NCBI GenBank assembly: GCA_040768445.1
Contig: JAXGMV010000001.1
Coordinates: 1,612,001 to 1,676,000 of the forward strand
Origin: JAXGMV01 sp040768445
Lineage (GTDB): Bacteria; Chloroflexota; Anaerolineae; Anaerolineales; Anaerolineaceae
Direction: 5' to 3'
Length of the DNA stretch: 64,000 nucleotides
Shown here one piece after another: positions 52,263 through 61,884 of the stretch; position 1 is the stretch's first letter; every line of letters begins with the position of its first letter. The position numbers and the translations under genes were made by a program. The notes under the pieces were generated by a model that worked only from the letters and a program-made list of their open reading frames with translations, was not told the origin of the DNA and did no database searches.

Positions 52263-53759
52263 GTGGCACGCATAGCAATAGCTGGCTTTATTCATGAAAC
52301 AAACACCTTCGCACCCATGCTCACCCCATTGAGTGAGTTCGGATTTGGCAGCAACACCGGAGGTTTGATGACCGGAGAGAAAATCCTTGAGCTGCGTGGC
52401 AAGAAGTTTAATAACGCTGTTTGTGGTTTTATTGACACAGCAGAAAAAATGGGACATGAAATGGTACCGCTGCTGGTTTGTAGCGCTGAGCCGGCCGCCC
52501 AGGTGACAACCAATGCCTTTGAAACTGTGATGAGCCTTATCGGGGCTGACCTGTACAAACATCAGCCCTATGATGCCATTTTCCTTGACCTGCATGGCGC
52601 AATGGTATATGAACCTTTCAATGACGGCGAGACTGAAATAGTCAGGCGGGTAAAAGCCATCGTTGGTGATATCCCAATTGTTACCAGCCTGGACCTGCAC
52701 GGCAACATCACACCGGAGTGCTTCCGGTTGGCGTCTGGTATGGTGGGCTACAGAACCTATCCCCATATCGATCTGTACGAAACGGGCGAGCGCTGTGCAG
52801 TTTTGCTTGATCGTATGATCTCCGGACAGGCTGTTTACAAAGCCTTCAGGCAGCTGCCATTCTTGATGCCAATTTCTGCCCAATCTACCAACACCGAGCC
52901 GAGTAGAAGCATTTATGCCAAAATTGCCGAACTGGAACAGGATAATAACCTGTTTTCAGCCAGTATTATGCTTGGTTTTCCACCGGCAGATATCTACGAT
53001 ACTGGTACTTCGATCTTCACTTACGCAGCCTCTCAAGCGCTGGCGGACAAAGCCGCAGACATACTCTACGACTTGATCATGTCCTTTGAGGAACGTTATG
53101 TCACAAATCTACTCAGCCCGGCAGATGCAGTCAGAAAAGCAATAGCCCTTTCACAATCGGAGACAAAACCGGTTGTTTTATCCGATGTACAGGACAACTC
53201 TGGCGGCGGAGCAACTTCAGATACCACCTGGATATTGTCTGCGCTGGTAGAGCAAAATGCGCAAGACGCGGCCCTGGGATTGATGTACGATCCTGCTGCC
53301 GCAGAAGCTGCTCATGCAGCGGGCGAAGGCGCCAGGATACACCTTGAATTGGGCGGAAAACTCATGCCGGGTCATAAGCCTTTTGTTGGAGAATTCACAG
53401 TTGAGAAACTCCATACAGGACCTTTTATCGGTTACGGACCGATGATAAAAGGGGATACCGTTGACCTGGGCAAGATGGCGCATCTCTCTATCGGCGGCGT
53501 GCACGTGGCGGTCTCAAGTGTCAGGGTGCAGATGCTGGATCAATCTTATTTCAAGGTGGTTGGCATTGAACCTACTGAGATGAAGATCATTGTGGTCAAG
53601 AGCGCTAACCATTACCGGGCAGATTTTCAACCAATCTCCAGCCACATCATCCCTGTTGAAGCACCAGGTGCGATCATTGAGGATCCCAGCAAAGCCAATT
53701 ATGTCAATCTGAGAGAAGGTATCCGCCTGTATGGTAAAGGACCAGCACTGAAAAAGTAA
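52263..53759 (+). CDS. M81 family metallopeptidase (MlrC-like)
   Basis: 498 residues. ARIAIAGFIHETNTFAPM at the N-terminus is the hallmark of the MlrC/DUF1485 family; DLHGAMV and SLDLHGNITPE carry likely metal ligands, and the C-terminal MlrC domain has LSDVQDNSGGGATSD. Family members cleave linearised microcystin and related peptides; here the natural substrate is more likely a cyclic or D-amino-acid peptide. Starts at GTG with a full AGGAGG upstream. Monocistronic, closed by a strong terminator. Confidence 0.92.
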   Translation: MARIAIAGFIHETNTFAPMLTPLSEFGFGSNTGGLMTGEKILELRGKKFNNAVCGFIDTAEKMGHEMVPLLVCSAEPAAQVTTNAFETVMSLIGADLYKHQPYDAIFLDLHGAMVYEPFNDGETEIVRRVKAIVGDIPIVTSLDLHGNITPECFRLASGMVGYRTYPHIDLYETGERCAVLLDRMISGQAVYKAFRQLPFLMPISAQSTNTEPSRSIYAKIAELEQDNNLFSASIMLGFPPADIYDTGTSIFTYAASQALADKAADILYDLIMSFEERYVTNLLSPADAVRKAIALSQSETKPVVLSDVQDNSGGGATSDTTWILSALVEQNAQDAALGLMYDPAAAEAAHAAGEGARIHLELGGKLMPGHKPFVGEFTVEKLHTGPFIGYGPMIKGDTVDLGKMAHLSIGGVHVAVSSVRVQMLDQSYFKVVGIEPTEMKIIVVKSANHYRADFQPISSHIIPVEAPGAIIEDPSKANYVNLREGIRLYGKGPALKK

Positions 53760-53778
53760 TCCAGGTTGTAATGATTAA

Positions 53779-53812
53779 ACAGCCCAACCATGCGGTTGGG
53801 CTGTCTTTGTTT
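53779..53812 (+). terminator. Rho-independent terminator after the M81 gene
   Basis: ACAGCCCAACC (53779-53789) pairs perfectly with GGTTGGGCTGT (53794-53804) around ATGC, then CTTTGTTTT. Confidence 0.92.
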
Positions 53813-53826
53813 TAGTCATATGACTA

Positions 53827-54360
53827 TCAGGTACGGCTTTGTTTGAAGGGCTTCATCATCGAAGCCTGGGCTACCAAACCAAGGATCATCATCAGGATAA
53901 ACAAACCGATCATCACCTGGCGGTTGACAGGCAGAGTCTGCAACACGAGCAGTGCGCCAATTGCCGCTGTCAGAACAACCAACCCCCAATCCATTACCAT
54001 TGCCAGAAGGAGTGAACCAACCAGCCCACCGACAGCAATTCCCACCAGGACAAGGCCTTCAATGTCCAGGTTGGCAAATTGAGCCACATTTATGAACAGG
54101 TAAGCGCCGGCAATGAAACCACCACCAAAGATGAACAACTTGTTGAGAAATACACCCAGTGCAGCTGAAATACCTCCAGCGGCCAGGCTGATTAACAAGG
54201 CTGATTTTTCCGGCAATGCCGGTAAAATGTCGGGAATATACTGGTAAGCAAAGAAGAAGCCAGCCAGCCCGATGAAAAACCAGTATAGTTTGCGTCCCAG
54301 CAGGATCAGGCAAATGCCAATGATCAGGCTGAGGTAGGGGGCTTCAATCCATGTCTCCAT
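53827..54360 (-). CDS. Polytopic membrane protein (TMEM198/DUF4203-like)
   Basis: 177 residues with about seven predicted helices, Gly-rich (LAAGGISAALGVF, GGGFIAGAYLF, GIAVGGLVGSLLLA). The composition and helix spacing resemble DUF4203/TMEM198 proteins, but no residue motif fixes a function. 17 bases after the flavin reductase gene, same strand. Confidence 0.7.
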   Translation of the reverse strand: METWIEAPYLSLIIGICLILLGRKLYWFFIGLAGFFFAYQYIPDILPALPEKSALLISLAAGGISAALGVFLNKLFIFGGGFIAGAYLFINVAQFANLDIEGLVLVGIAVGGLVGSLLLAMVMDWGLVVLTAAIGALLVLQTLPVNRQVMIGLFILMMILGLVAQASMMKPFKQSRT

Positions 54361-54377
54361 GACATGGATAGTTGCAT

Positions 54378-54893
54378 TTATCTTGCCAAAACTGCTGTTA
54401 TCTCACCAAAATAAATTCTGTGAAAGTCACCCTTGGCGTAATTTCGAGATTCTATCTGCGCATCAAGAAAATGAGTTTTATCCATATCCTGCCAGTAGAT
54501 TTTGCGGCATTCAATCACCAGTTCTGCTTCGGCAAATGCGGGTGATGAGACGGTGGTTGATGCAACTGGCGTAAGTCCCGCTGCTGCGATCTTGTCTCCA
54601 TCCCTGCCGGATTTACTTCCCAGAAGGCTCAGCGCCTTGCGGTAGGTCTCTGGCAGAGCGGACAGTGTGAAATTGTCGTAGCGGTCAATAAAAGTGTATG
54701 TATGCCGGCTTGGACGCACAAACACCTGGGCAAAAGGGCGGTTCCATATGGTGCCCAGGCTGCCCCAGCTAACAGTCATGGTGTTGTAGTCATTTTTTGA
54801 AAAATCACCACATGTCAGCAATAGCCATTGTTTATCGAACAGGTGATGCGATCGGATTTGAAGATCGTCAATAGGTAAAGGTGATAAAGTCAT
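54378..54893 (-). CDS. Flavin reductase-like (FMN-binding split-barrel) protein
   Basis: 171 residues. WLLLTCGDFSKNDYNTMTVSWGSLG opens an FMN-binding split barrel of the DIM6/NTAB flavin reductase family, and VFVRPSRHTYTFIDRYDNFTLSALP is the conserved second half (RPxRxT and NFTLSxLP). Binds FMN and reduces it or a small substrate. Likely cotranscribed with the membrane protein downstream. Confidence 0.88.
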   Translation of the reverse strand: MTLSPLPIDDLQIRSHHLFDKQWLLLTCGDFSKNDYNTMTVSWGSLGTIWNRPFAQVFVRPSRHTYTFIDRYDNFTLSALPETYRKALSLLGSKSGRDGDKIAAAGLTPVASTTVSSPAFAEAELVIECRKIYWQDMDKTHFLDAQIESRNYAKGDFHRIYFGEITAVLAR

Positions 54894-54955
54894 CGTGCCT
54901 CCTATAATGAGTTGTTTCTCTTGTATTATATCGTCGATACAATAACCAATTTTGC

Positions 54956-55861
54956 TTAAAACAGGGCAACAAGGATTGCACCGCCGAATATCGCTGTAAT
55001 CCCGATGAATTTATTGAGATAGCGCGCTTCATGGAGAATTATCATGCCCAGCATTGCGCCAATTGGAATGCTGAGCTGCCTGAAAGCCACCACGTAACTG
55101 ACATTTTGAGCGTAGGACATCGCTATTAGAACCAGCGAATAAGTCAGGAAAATCCCAAGTCCGGTTATCAACGCAGGTCCTTTTTGGCTCTGCAGCACGT
55201 CACGGGTTTCTGAACGTGATTTTTTTGTAAAACTGATAATAACAGCCAGCCACAAAGCGGTCAGCAGTCCTTCAAGGCAGGCATAAACCAGTGTGACCTG
55301 AACGATGCCACCAGAATTCAACCCATTGCGCAGCAGCCTGAGGGCGGCATCATCCACTAAGGAGTAGCCTGTTGTGCCAACTGCGGCCAGAAAAGCGAAC
55401 CAAAGTGTGCGGTTCTTCAAATCATGCAGCTTGAACCTCTTACCGTTTTGACGCGGTAAGATGATCGCGCCGGCGATTATCAGCAGCCCGCCGGCAAATA
55501 ACCCCAATCCTCCGGCAGGTTTCTGCAGTATCAGGCTCGACACTACAGCAACCAACAGGATGGGCAGTGCACGTGCGACCGGGTAAACAATGGAGAGGTC
55601 GCCATTTTGGTAGGCTTTCGCCAGCGAGAAGAAGTAAAGCGCTTGAAAAAATCCGGTCAGCCCCAGGTATAAGATCACTGTGCCTGAGAAACGGGTCAAA
55701 TATTCAGAAAAGATTATGAGCAACGGGGTCAGGGCCAGGGCCCCGGCAGTGTTAGCTGCCAGGAAGAAGACAGCAGAAGGGCGGTCTCTTTTGCCCAGCA
55801 TATTCCATGCTGCGTGTGTGAAGGTGGATAGAAGGATAAGCAGGACTGCAGTCAGAGACAT
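54956..55861 (-). CDS. EamA/DMT family transporter
   Basis: 301 residues with ten predicted membrane helices and the internal duplication of EamA carriers. The first repeat ends near residue 135 (GLLIIAGAIIL) and the second near 300 (GAILVALF). Exports or imports small metabolites, often amino acids. Last gene of the operon with threonine aldolase and two MFS proteins, 28 bases after MFS copy 2. Confidence 0.9.
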   Translation of the reverse strand: MSLTAVLLILLSTFTHAAWNMLGKRDRPSAVFFLAANTAGALALTPLLIIFSEYLTRFSGTVILYLGLTGFFQALYFFSLAKAYQNGDLSIVYPVARALPILLVAVVSSLILQKPAGGLGLFAGGLLIIAGAIILPRQNGKRFKLHDLKNRTLWFAFLAAVGTTGYSLVDDAALRLLRNGLNSGGIVQVTLVYACLEGLLTALWLAVIISFTKKSRSETRDVLQSQKGPALITGLGIFLTYSLVLIAMSYAQNVSYVVAFRQLSIPIGAMLGMIILHEARYLNKFIGITAIFGGAILVALF

Positions 55862-55889
55862 GGGTTCACAGGCAAATCAGTTGCGTTTT

Positions 55890-57131
55890 CTACTTGATCC
55901 GTCCGGAGGTTTTCATCTTATCATAGGCTGGCTTGAGCAGGAAATAACTGATGGCGCTCAACAACGCCATTACCATGCCGCCAAACCAGATCATGACCGG
56001 GGCAAAAGTATCGCTGAGAAAACCACCGGTGATGGGTCCAATGCCCCGTCCCACACCCTGGCTGAGGTTAAAGACACTCATGTACCGCCCGCGTTTGTCC
56101 TCCGGGGCGATATTCGCAACCAGGGCGCTGGATGTTGGCATGAGCATCAACTCTCCTATCGTGCAGATGGCCATACTGATCAGGAAATGTTCAATGCGAG
56201 TGCCCATGGTAATGGAGAACATACCGATGGCATACATAATGGCACTCACGCCCATGATAGGGATGATTGGAAACTTTCTCATGGAGTGCGTTACAAAATA
56301 CTGGAAGATGACGATCATCATACCGTTCGTCAACATGATCCAACCAACCTGGCTTTCCGGGACGGCAAAATTTTCCTTGGCATACACCGGCAGAAGGGTG
56401 AAGAGCAGGGATGATGCGATCTTTGAAAGGGTGAATGCAGCGCAAAACTTCAGGAAGAAACTGTCTTTGAAAGCAGATGCCATTCCTTCAAATTTTCTGA
56501 TGCCTGTAGACTGAGATGATGTCACAGTTTGAGGCTTAGTTTCTCTCATGAAGATCGCAATCATCAAGCTGATAGCCGTCAGGCTGGCAAAAGTGATCAA
56601 GAAAGTCAATGAGTATGATCTGCCAGCAATAATGCCGCCGATGGTAGGACCAAGAGCAAAACCGAGGTTGTTGATCACACGGGTTATCGAGTAGGCATCG
56701 AGACGTTTTCCCTCTGGAACCAGGTCAGCCACCATTGAGTCTGCCCCGATGTGATACATGGGGGTAAACGTGCCGCGCAGGATCATCAGAATGGCGAAGG
56801 TCCAATACGTGTCCGCCTGACCCATAAGGAGGTAACCCAACCCGTTTACAGCCATACCAATCACCATCACCCATTTACGACCGAAGCTGTCAATGATAGG
56901 GCCGGCAATAAAAGATGACAGCAGTACCATGCTGGCATCCAGCGAGATCAAGCTGGTGATGGTTGTCAGAGGCAGACCCAATTTTGCGCGCAGGTAAATG
57001 GTCAGGAAAGGCCAGACAAGGCTGACACCCAATGAATTGACAAGCGTTCCCAGTACCAGCAGCCAGTACTGCCTGGGGTACTGCTTATAAAGATATTTGA
57101 ATTTATTAAGATAGATCTTGAATATGTTCAT
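55890..57131 (-). CDS. MFS transporter, copy 2
   Basis: 413 residues with twelve predicted helices. The loop 2-3 signature GPIIDSFGRKWVMVIG (about 77-92) is the MFS A-motif variant, and RGTFTPMYHIGADSMVADLVPE follows helix 4. Close paralog of the preceding gene (same PRQ/YWLLVLG start, VWPFLTIYLR and GPTIGGIIAG-type helices). Probably a drug- or metabolite-exporter; substrate unknown. Confidence 0.92.
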   Translation of the reverse strand: MNIFKIYLNKFKYLYKQYPRQYWLLVLGTLVNSLGVSLVWPFLTIYLRAKLGLPLTTITSLISLDASMVLLSSFIAGPIIDSFGRKWVMVIGMAVNGLGYLLMGQADTYWTFAILMILRGTFTPMYHIGADSMVADLVPEGKRLDAYSITRVINNLGFALGPTIGGIIAGRSYSLTFLITFASLTAISLMIAIFMRETKPQTVTSSQSTGIRKFEGMASAFKDSFFLKFCAAFTLSKIASSLLFTLLPVYAKENFAVPESQVGWIMLTNGMMIVIFQYFVTHSMRKFPIIPIMGVSAIMYAIGMFSITMGTRIEHFLISMAICTIGELMLMPTSSALVANIAPEDKRGRYMSVFNLSQGVGRGIGPITGGFLSDTFAPVMIWFGGMVMALLSAISYFLLKPAYDKMKTSGRIK

Positions 57132-57156
57132 AAACTCGCTGCAAATAGAAATTTAC

Positions 57157-58368
57157 TTACGTGTTCTGTATTCTCTTACTGATAATGAAAAAACTAAGTG
57201 AGCCAATCGCTGCCATCAGCGCGCCGCCCAACCAGATGGCTGAAGGTGAAATGTTGTCATTCAGTAAGCCACCCATCAGCGGTGAAATGCCTCGCGAGAG
57301 ACCAAATGATAAGGAATAAAAGCCCATGTAACGGGCGCGCATACCCGGCGGTGAAAGCCGTGAGACAACACTGATGGCTGTTGGCATGAATATTAACTCG
57401 GCGAAGGTGGCGATGATGAGGCTGATCGCGAAATGCCAAAAGGTAGAACCAAAAGCAACACTACCTACACCAATGACATATAGAAATGCACCCAAAGCAC
57501 ACATGAGTATTGGGCTGTATTTCTTTGTGATTTTTGTGATGCTCATCTGCAGTACAACACCCATACTGGCGTTGATTGCCATCAACCAGCCGTACTGGCT
57601 CTCACTGATACCGTGATTTTCTTTCAGGAATACTGACATGATGGAAAACATCAGGATCATGGCCATTTTGGTCAGCACATCGCCGCCGAGAAAGGTCATG
57701 AAGAATTTGTCTTTCAAAATCAGTTGAATACCGCTGCTGTTGATGGCAGGTTTCTCCAGGGATTGCCTCACTTGTTCTGGTTTCTTATCAAGGGTTTCAT
57801 GCAGGACAATGCCGGCAAGTACACTGGTGAGTATAAGAACGATGCCGGAAATGAAGAAATCAAGGCTGTAGGAGATTGTTACAATGATGCCACCGATAAT
57901 TGGTCCAACTGCAAATCCGATATTTGTACCCACCCGCATCAAGGAATAGGCGTCCACCCGGTATTCCTCTTTAATCATGTCGGCAATCATCGTCTCGGCG
58001 CCCATTCTAAAAAGTGGGTTGAAAACGCCGCGCAGGATGGTGAGGATGATAAACGCTGGCATGCTTTTCGCCAGGATGAGTGCGCCAAATAACAAACCAT
58101 TGATAGCAAGGCTGGCAACGGCAATCCACTTACGGCCATGCTTGTCCATCAGGGACGACAGCGAATAAGTGGAGATCAATGTGGCTATTGATTCAATTGC
58201 CAGCAGGCTGGTTGCGCCTGTCAATGAGATGTCAAGCGTTTCACGAAAATATATCGTTAAAAATGGCCAGACAAAACTGGTAGCCGTAGTGTTAATAATA
58301 AGGATGACAAATATTATCCAAAATTGGCGTGGATAGTTGCGGTTTGCCGAGCGGAGATGAACAAACAA
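57157..58368 (-). CDS. MFS transporter, copy 1
   Basis: 403 residues, twelve predicted helices. SSLMDKHGRKWIAVASL is the A-motif, and RGVFNPLFRMGAETMIADMI matches the copy-2 helix-4 region. Shares the NYPRQFWIIF and FVWPFLTIYFR start with copy 2, so the pair arose by tandem duplication. 44 bases after the threonine aldolase gene and 25 before copy 2; one operon. Confidence 0.92.
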   Translation of the reverse strand: MFVHLRSANRNYPRQFWIIFVILIINTTATSFVWPFLTIYFRETLDISLTGATSLLAIESIATLISTYSLSSLMDKHGRKWIAVASLAINGLLFGALILAKSMPAFIILTILRGVFNPLFRMGAETMIADMIKEEYRVDAYSLMRVGTNIGFAVGPIIGGIIVTISYSLDFFISGIVLILTSVLAGIVLHETLDKKPEQVRQSLEKPAINSSGIQLILKDKFFMTFLGGDVLTKMAMILMFSIMSVFLKENHGISESQYGWLMAINASMGVVLQMSITKITKKYSPILMCALGAFLYVIGVGSVAFGSTFWHFAISLIIATFAELIFMPTAISVVSRLSPPGMRARYMGFYSLSFGLSRGISPLMGGLLNDNISPSAIWLGGALMAAIGSLSFFIISKRIQNT

Positions 58369-58412
58369 GGGTCTTCCTTATTCAAGTTGTGATGGCGTTA
58401 CAGTAGCTGTGT

Positions 58413-59462
58413 TCAGGGTTGACGAACGATTTGATCCAAAGTGTTCAAGGTTTTATCAATATCGTCATCATCAATCCAGTAATGGGTGACCAATCTAAAA
58501 CGACGCGGACCAGAGGGATTGCACAAGATATCAAAGGCTTTAAGTTTTTCAACCAGGCCTTCTTCATTGAAAGGTAATTCTGGTGAAATTGAAAAATAAC
58601 CGATATTGGTAGGCGTTGGGTAGCAGGAGTCAACATCCAGACCAGGGATCTGCTTGATGCCGGCAGATAGAACCTTCATGCGGCGGTGATCTTCAGCAAG
58701 CCGTTCGATATTTTCTTCCAGAGCAACAATTCCGGCTGCTGCCAGGATACCGATCTGGCGCATACCGCCTCCAAGCTGCTTGCGGGCGCGGCGTGCACGG
58801 TAGATAAACTTCTCAGTACCAGATAATATTGATCCTGCAGGGGCGCATAAGCCTTTGCTGAGGCAAAAAGTGATGGAATCAGCCGGGGCTGCCAGTTCAG
58901 CAGCAGACGTATTGAGCGCAACAGAGGCGTTAAAAAAACGTGCGCCGTCAATGTGCAGTATCAAACCAAGTCGGTGGGCCAGCTCACCGACCTGGCGGGT
59001 ATATTCAAGTGTCAGAGGCACGCCGCCCATCTCCAGCATGGTATTTTCAATCGCAACCATTTTTGAGATGGGATTATGGATATCTTCCTGTCGGAACGCT
59101 GCTTTGATATCCTCAAGCTTCAATGTACCATCAGGTTGTGTCGGAACCGTATGAGGATTAACACCTGCCAGCGCAGAGATACCACCGGCTTCGTCCCAAA
59201 AGATGTGTGAGCGGTTGCCAATGATGGCTTCGTCACCACGTCCACAGTGAGCGAGTATGGCTGCAAGGTTGCCCATGGTTCCAGATGGTACAAACAATGC
59301 AGTTTCTTTACCAAGCATAACAGCTGCTTTTTTCTCAAGTTCATTTACAGTCGGGTCATCGCCATAGACATCATCACCAACTTTAGCGCTGGCAATTGCC
59401 TTCCACATGGCAGGTGTTGGGCGTGTGGTTGTGTCAGAACGGAGATCAACGATTTCGTGCAT
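58413..59462 (-). CDS. Low-specificity L-threonine aldolase
   Basis: 349 residues of the PLP fold-type I beta-eliminating lyase group. DLRSDTTTRPTPAMWKA start, GDDVYGDDPTV (about 31-41), HIDGARFFNAS with the PLP Asp (about 167), and FCLSKGLCAPAGS with the PLP Lys about 201. Splits L-threonine or allo-threonine to glycine and acetaldehyde. First gene of a four-gene operon with two MFS and one EamA transporter, which suggests the products or substrate of the aldolase are moved by them; that link is inference. Confidence 0.94.
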   Translation of the reverse strand: MHEIVDLRSDTTTRPTPAMWKAIASAKVGDDVYGDDPTVNELEKKAAVMLGKETALFVPSGTMGNLAAILAHCGRGDEAIIGNRSHIFWDEAGGISALAGVNPHTVPTQPDGTLKLEDIKAAFRQEDIHNPISKMVAIENTMLEMGGVPLTLEYTRQVGELAHRLGLILHIDGARFFNASVALNTSAAELAAPADSITFCLSKGLCAPAGSILSGTEKFIYRARRARKQLGGGMRQIGILAAAGIVALEENIERLAEDHRRMKVLSAGIKQIPGLDVDSCYPTPTNIGYFSISPELPFNEEGLVEKLKAFDILCNPSGPRRFRLVTHYWIDDDDIDKTLNTLDQIVRQP

Positions 59463-59613
59463 TGCTTACTCCCGATGAAGGTGGATTTGAGGTGTTGCTC
59501 TGGTTGACTCAGGTGGGTCAATCTGTAATCTTATCATTAAACACGAAACGCGGCTTGTAATTGAGGCTTACAAGAGTCTGGAAATGTGAATAGCGATTTG
59601 AATTAATCGACGA

Positions 59614-60489
59614 TTATTGTGATGCCAGATCAGGAAAATCCGCTTCAGGTACGAAGACAGCCCCGGCAATCGTTGGTCCTGCCAGCGCGCCAAGAGCCGG
59701 TGAGACTACCAGGTCAGGCAGCCAGCGACATTGGTACAGGTTGGCAATTTTCTCCTTCAGGTACGCAGCACCATCAGGGTTATTGGTGTGTCCTACCTGT
59801 ACTCTCAGGGCTGTTCCCTCAGGGTGTTTGCTGGTCATCCATTTAATCAGGTTATCGTAGGAACGCCTGACCGTTGTAGAGATACCCGCCTGTTCAAGAG
59901 TCCCTTTTTCATAATCGACCTTGATCAATGGTTTGATTTGAAGGGTTGCGGCGATTAAGCCTCTCATGTGGCTGATTCTACCACTGTGGCGCAGGTGTCG
60001 CAGGTCGCTGACCGTGAACAACATACTGGTGTGCCGGCCAACTTTTTCTACCAGGGCGATGATTTTCTCCAATGGATATTTTAATAGTGCAGCCCGCGCG
60101 GCAGTTTCAACCTGCCATGCCTGTACCGCCGAAAAAGTACGGCTGTTGACCATTGTAATGGCGGCATCTTTAATGGTCAGTGCGATATTTTGAACCAGGT
60201 TGAATGTTCCGCTCAATTTGGCTGAGCAGTGAATCGCCAGGATGTCAGTTTCTATTTTGGCAGCCTTCTCAAAGGCGCTGGTAACATCGCCAATTGACGG
60301 CAGAGACGTCGTGGGGTAGATGTCACTTTTCTGCATCTGCTCGTATAGTTCAATTGCATCGATATCGATACCATTACGGTAAGAGTTACCGTTAAAGTTG
60401 ACATACTGTGGGATGACATGGATGTTGAGAGCTTTAAGTTCAGCAGGGTTCAGGATTGAGTCCATGGCACTATCGGTGATGATCTGCAA
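59614..60489 (-). CDS. DegV family fatty-acid-binding protein
   Basis: 291 residues from a TTG at 60489, chosen because GGGAG lies six bases before it and the product then starts directly with the family MQIITDSAMD; five more open codons precede. IHCSAKLSGTFNLVQN and RHLRHSGRISHM are DegV signatures that contact the bound fatty acid, and the C-terminal VVSPALGALAGPTIAGAVFV is intact. Firmicute homologs (FakB) hand fatty acids to a kinase. Last of the ZIP-cdd-degV operon, 20 bases after cdd. Confidence 0.85.
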   Translation of the reverse strand: MQIITDSAMDSILNPAELKALNIHVIPQYVNFNGNSYRNGIDIDAIELYEQMQKSDIYPTTSLPSIGDVTSAFEKAAKIETDILAIHCSAKLSGTFNLVQNIALTIKDAAITMVNSRTFSAVQAWQVETAARAALLKYPLEKIIALVEKVGRHTSMLFTVSDLRHLRHSGRISHMRGLIAATLQIKPLIKVDYEKGTLEQAGISTTVRRSYDNLIKWMTSKHPEGTALRVQVGHTNNPDGAAYLKEKIANLYQCRWLPDLVVSPALGALAGPTIAGAVFVPEADFPDLASQ

Positions 60490-60509
60490 TTTTTGCTCCC
60501 ACAATAAGT

Positions 60510-60902
60510 TTATGAACGGTGATACTTCTCAGGCAGCAGTTCGGAAATTGGCACCGCTGACACATGCCCTTCTCTCATGATAATGACAACAGCATTTGGG
60601 CTGTAGTCAGAGATCATTTCGCGACACATGCCGCAGGGTGAGACGATCTTGCCGTCTTTGTTGACTGCCACAATAGTGTCGATTTCGGTATCGCCAGCAG
60701 CTGCGGCCATACCAAGCGCTATTGCCTCAGCACACACGGCAATACGACCGATGTATGCTTCAAGGTGTACGGCGGAGAAGACCTTACCACTGCGGGTACG
60801 CAGTGCAGCACCGACATGGTGCCAGTCTTCCTTATAGCGCAGTTTGATGATGGCTCTTGCTGCTTCGACCAAGTCCTGATCGGGTTGAGACAGGTTTGAC
60901 AT
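60510..60902 (-). CDS. cdd: Cytidine deaminase
   Basis: 130 residues of the small tetrameric type. Zinc ligands in CAEA (C57, with the catalytic Glu59) and PCGMC (C90, C93). The family HAE motif is CAE here, as in other small homotetrameric enzymes. Deaminates cytidine and deoxycytidine to uridine forms for salvage. GGAGAG precedes the ATG. Between the ZIP transporter and DegV genes, 5 to 21 bases from each neighbour. Confidence 0.92.
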   Translation of the reverse strand: MSNLSQPDQDLVEAARAIIKLRYKEDWHHVGAALRTRSGKVFSAVHLEAYIGRIAVCAEAIALGMAAAAGDTEIDTIVAVNKDGKIVSPCGMCREMISDYSPNAVVIIMREGHVSAVPISELLPEKYHRS

Positions 60903-60923
60903 ATACTCTCCAAAAGGATTTAG

Positions 60924-61742
60924 CTAACCCAATGCGACGTCCAATATCATCATAATTGTAAAACCCAGCATTGCGCCAAAAGTTGCCAATTCAGAATTGG
61001 CATGCTGCCCACGCTGGGATTCTGGTATCAACTCTTCAACCACCACATAGATCATGGCGCCAGCCGCAAAGCTGAGTGCATAGGGCAGAATGGGCTTCAT
61101 GAATATAACAGCTGCTGCTCCCAACACACCGGCGATGGGTTCAACCATACCTGATGCTTGTCCATAAAAGAAGCTTTTTCTACGAGAAAATCCTTCGCCC
61201 CGCAATGGCATGGAAACAGCCAGCCCCTCAGGCAGGTTTTGCAGCCCGATGCCAATGGCAAGCGCTACTGCCCCTGCGATAGTGGCGCTGGGGTTACAGC
61301 AGGCAACCGCGCCAAACGCTACTCCCACCGCCAGCCCTTCTGGGAAGTTATGCAGGGTGATTGCCAGAACCAACAGGATGCTGCGCTGCCACTGTGTCTT
61401 GATACCTTCGGACGCTTCCAAATCCTCGCCCAGATGCAGGTGGGGCAGGATGCGGTCCACAATCCACAGGAACAATCCGCCCAAAAGGAATCCAGAAGCT
61501 GCTGGCACCCACCCTGGTAATGACTGTCCTTCCATCATTTCAATTGCCGGCGCAAGCAGAGACCAGAAGCTGGCAGCGATCATCACGCCGGCAGCAGAGC
61601 CCAGCATGAAACTCATCACCTTTTTTGGGTAGGATTTGGTCAGGAAGACGCCTGCAGCGCCGGTGGCTGTCATAGCCCAGGTAAACAGCGTTGCAAGAAG
61701 CGCCTGGATAATGGGTGGTAACGTAGCCAGATACTCGATCAT
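60924..61742 (-). CDS. ZIP family metal transporter (GufA-like)
   Basis: 272 residues with eight predicted membrane helices. The metal-site motifs HNFPEGLAVGVAFG (helix 4) and LQNLPEGLAVSMPL (helix 5) are typical of the GufA branch, and an acidic loop, HLHLGEDLEASEG, lies between helices 3 and 4. Imports Zn or another divalent metal. First gene of the operon with cdd (a zinc enzyme) and degV. Confidence 0.92.
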   Translation of the reverse strand: MIEYLATLPPIIQALLATLFTWAMTATGAAGVFLTKSYPKKVMSFMLGSAAGVMIAASFWSLLAPAIEMMEGQSLPGWVPAASGFLLGGLFLWIVDRILPHLHLGEDLEASEGIKTQWQRSILLVLAITLHNFPEGLAVGVAFGAVACCNPSATIAGAVALAIGIGLQNLPEGLAVSMPLRGEGFSRRKSFFYGQASGMVEPIAGVLGAAAVIFMKPILPYALSFAAGAMIYVVVEELIPESQRGQHANSELATFGAMLGFTIMMILDVALG

Positions 61743-61817
61743 AGTAATCTCCTGTTAATGCAATACCTTGATTTTATGATCGGATAACAGGTGTGTCAAC
61801 CGTTTTATTTAAATACA

Positions 61818-61852
61818 ATGGTCGGAGTTCCAACATTCGATCCTCCGACCAT
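61818..61852 (-). terminator. Terminator after livF
   Basis: ATGGTCGGAG (61818-61827) pairs perfectly with CTCCGACCAT (61843-61852). On the minus strand the stem is followed by a T-rich stretch, so it ends the liv transcript ahead of the ZIP operon. Confidence 0.8.
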
Positions 61853-61884
61853 AAATTGCATATTGACTTGTCTATTGTATCCGA

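Noticed and set aside
52248..52883. 211-codon open frame on the minus strand
   Set aside because: Antisense to the M81 gene start, which has AGGAGG and a conserved N-terminus.
55680..56414. 244-codon open frame on the plus strand
   Set aside because: Runs across the junction of the EamA and MFS genes in antisense; His/Asp-rich nonsense without a domain.
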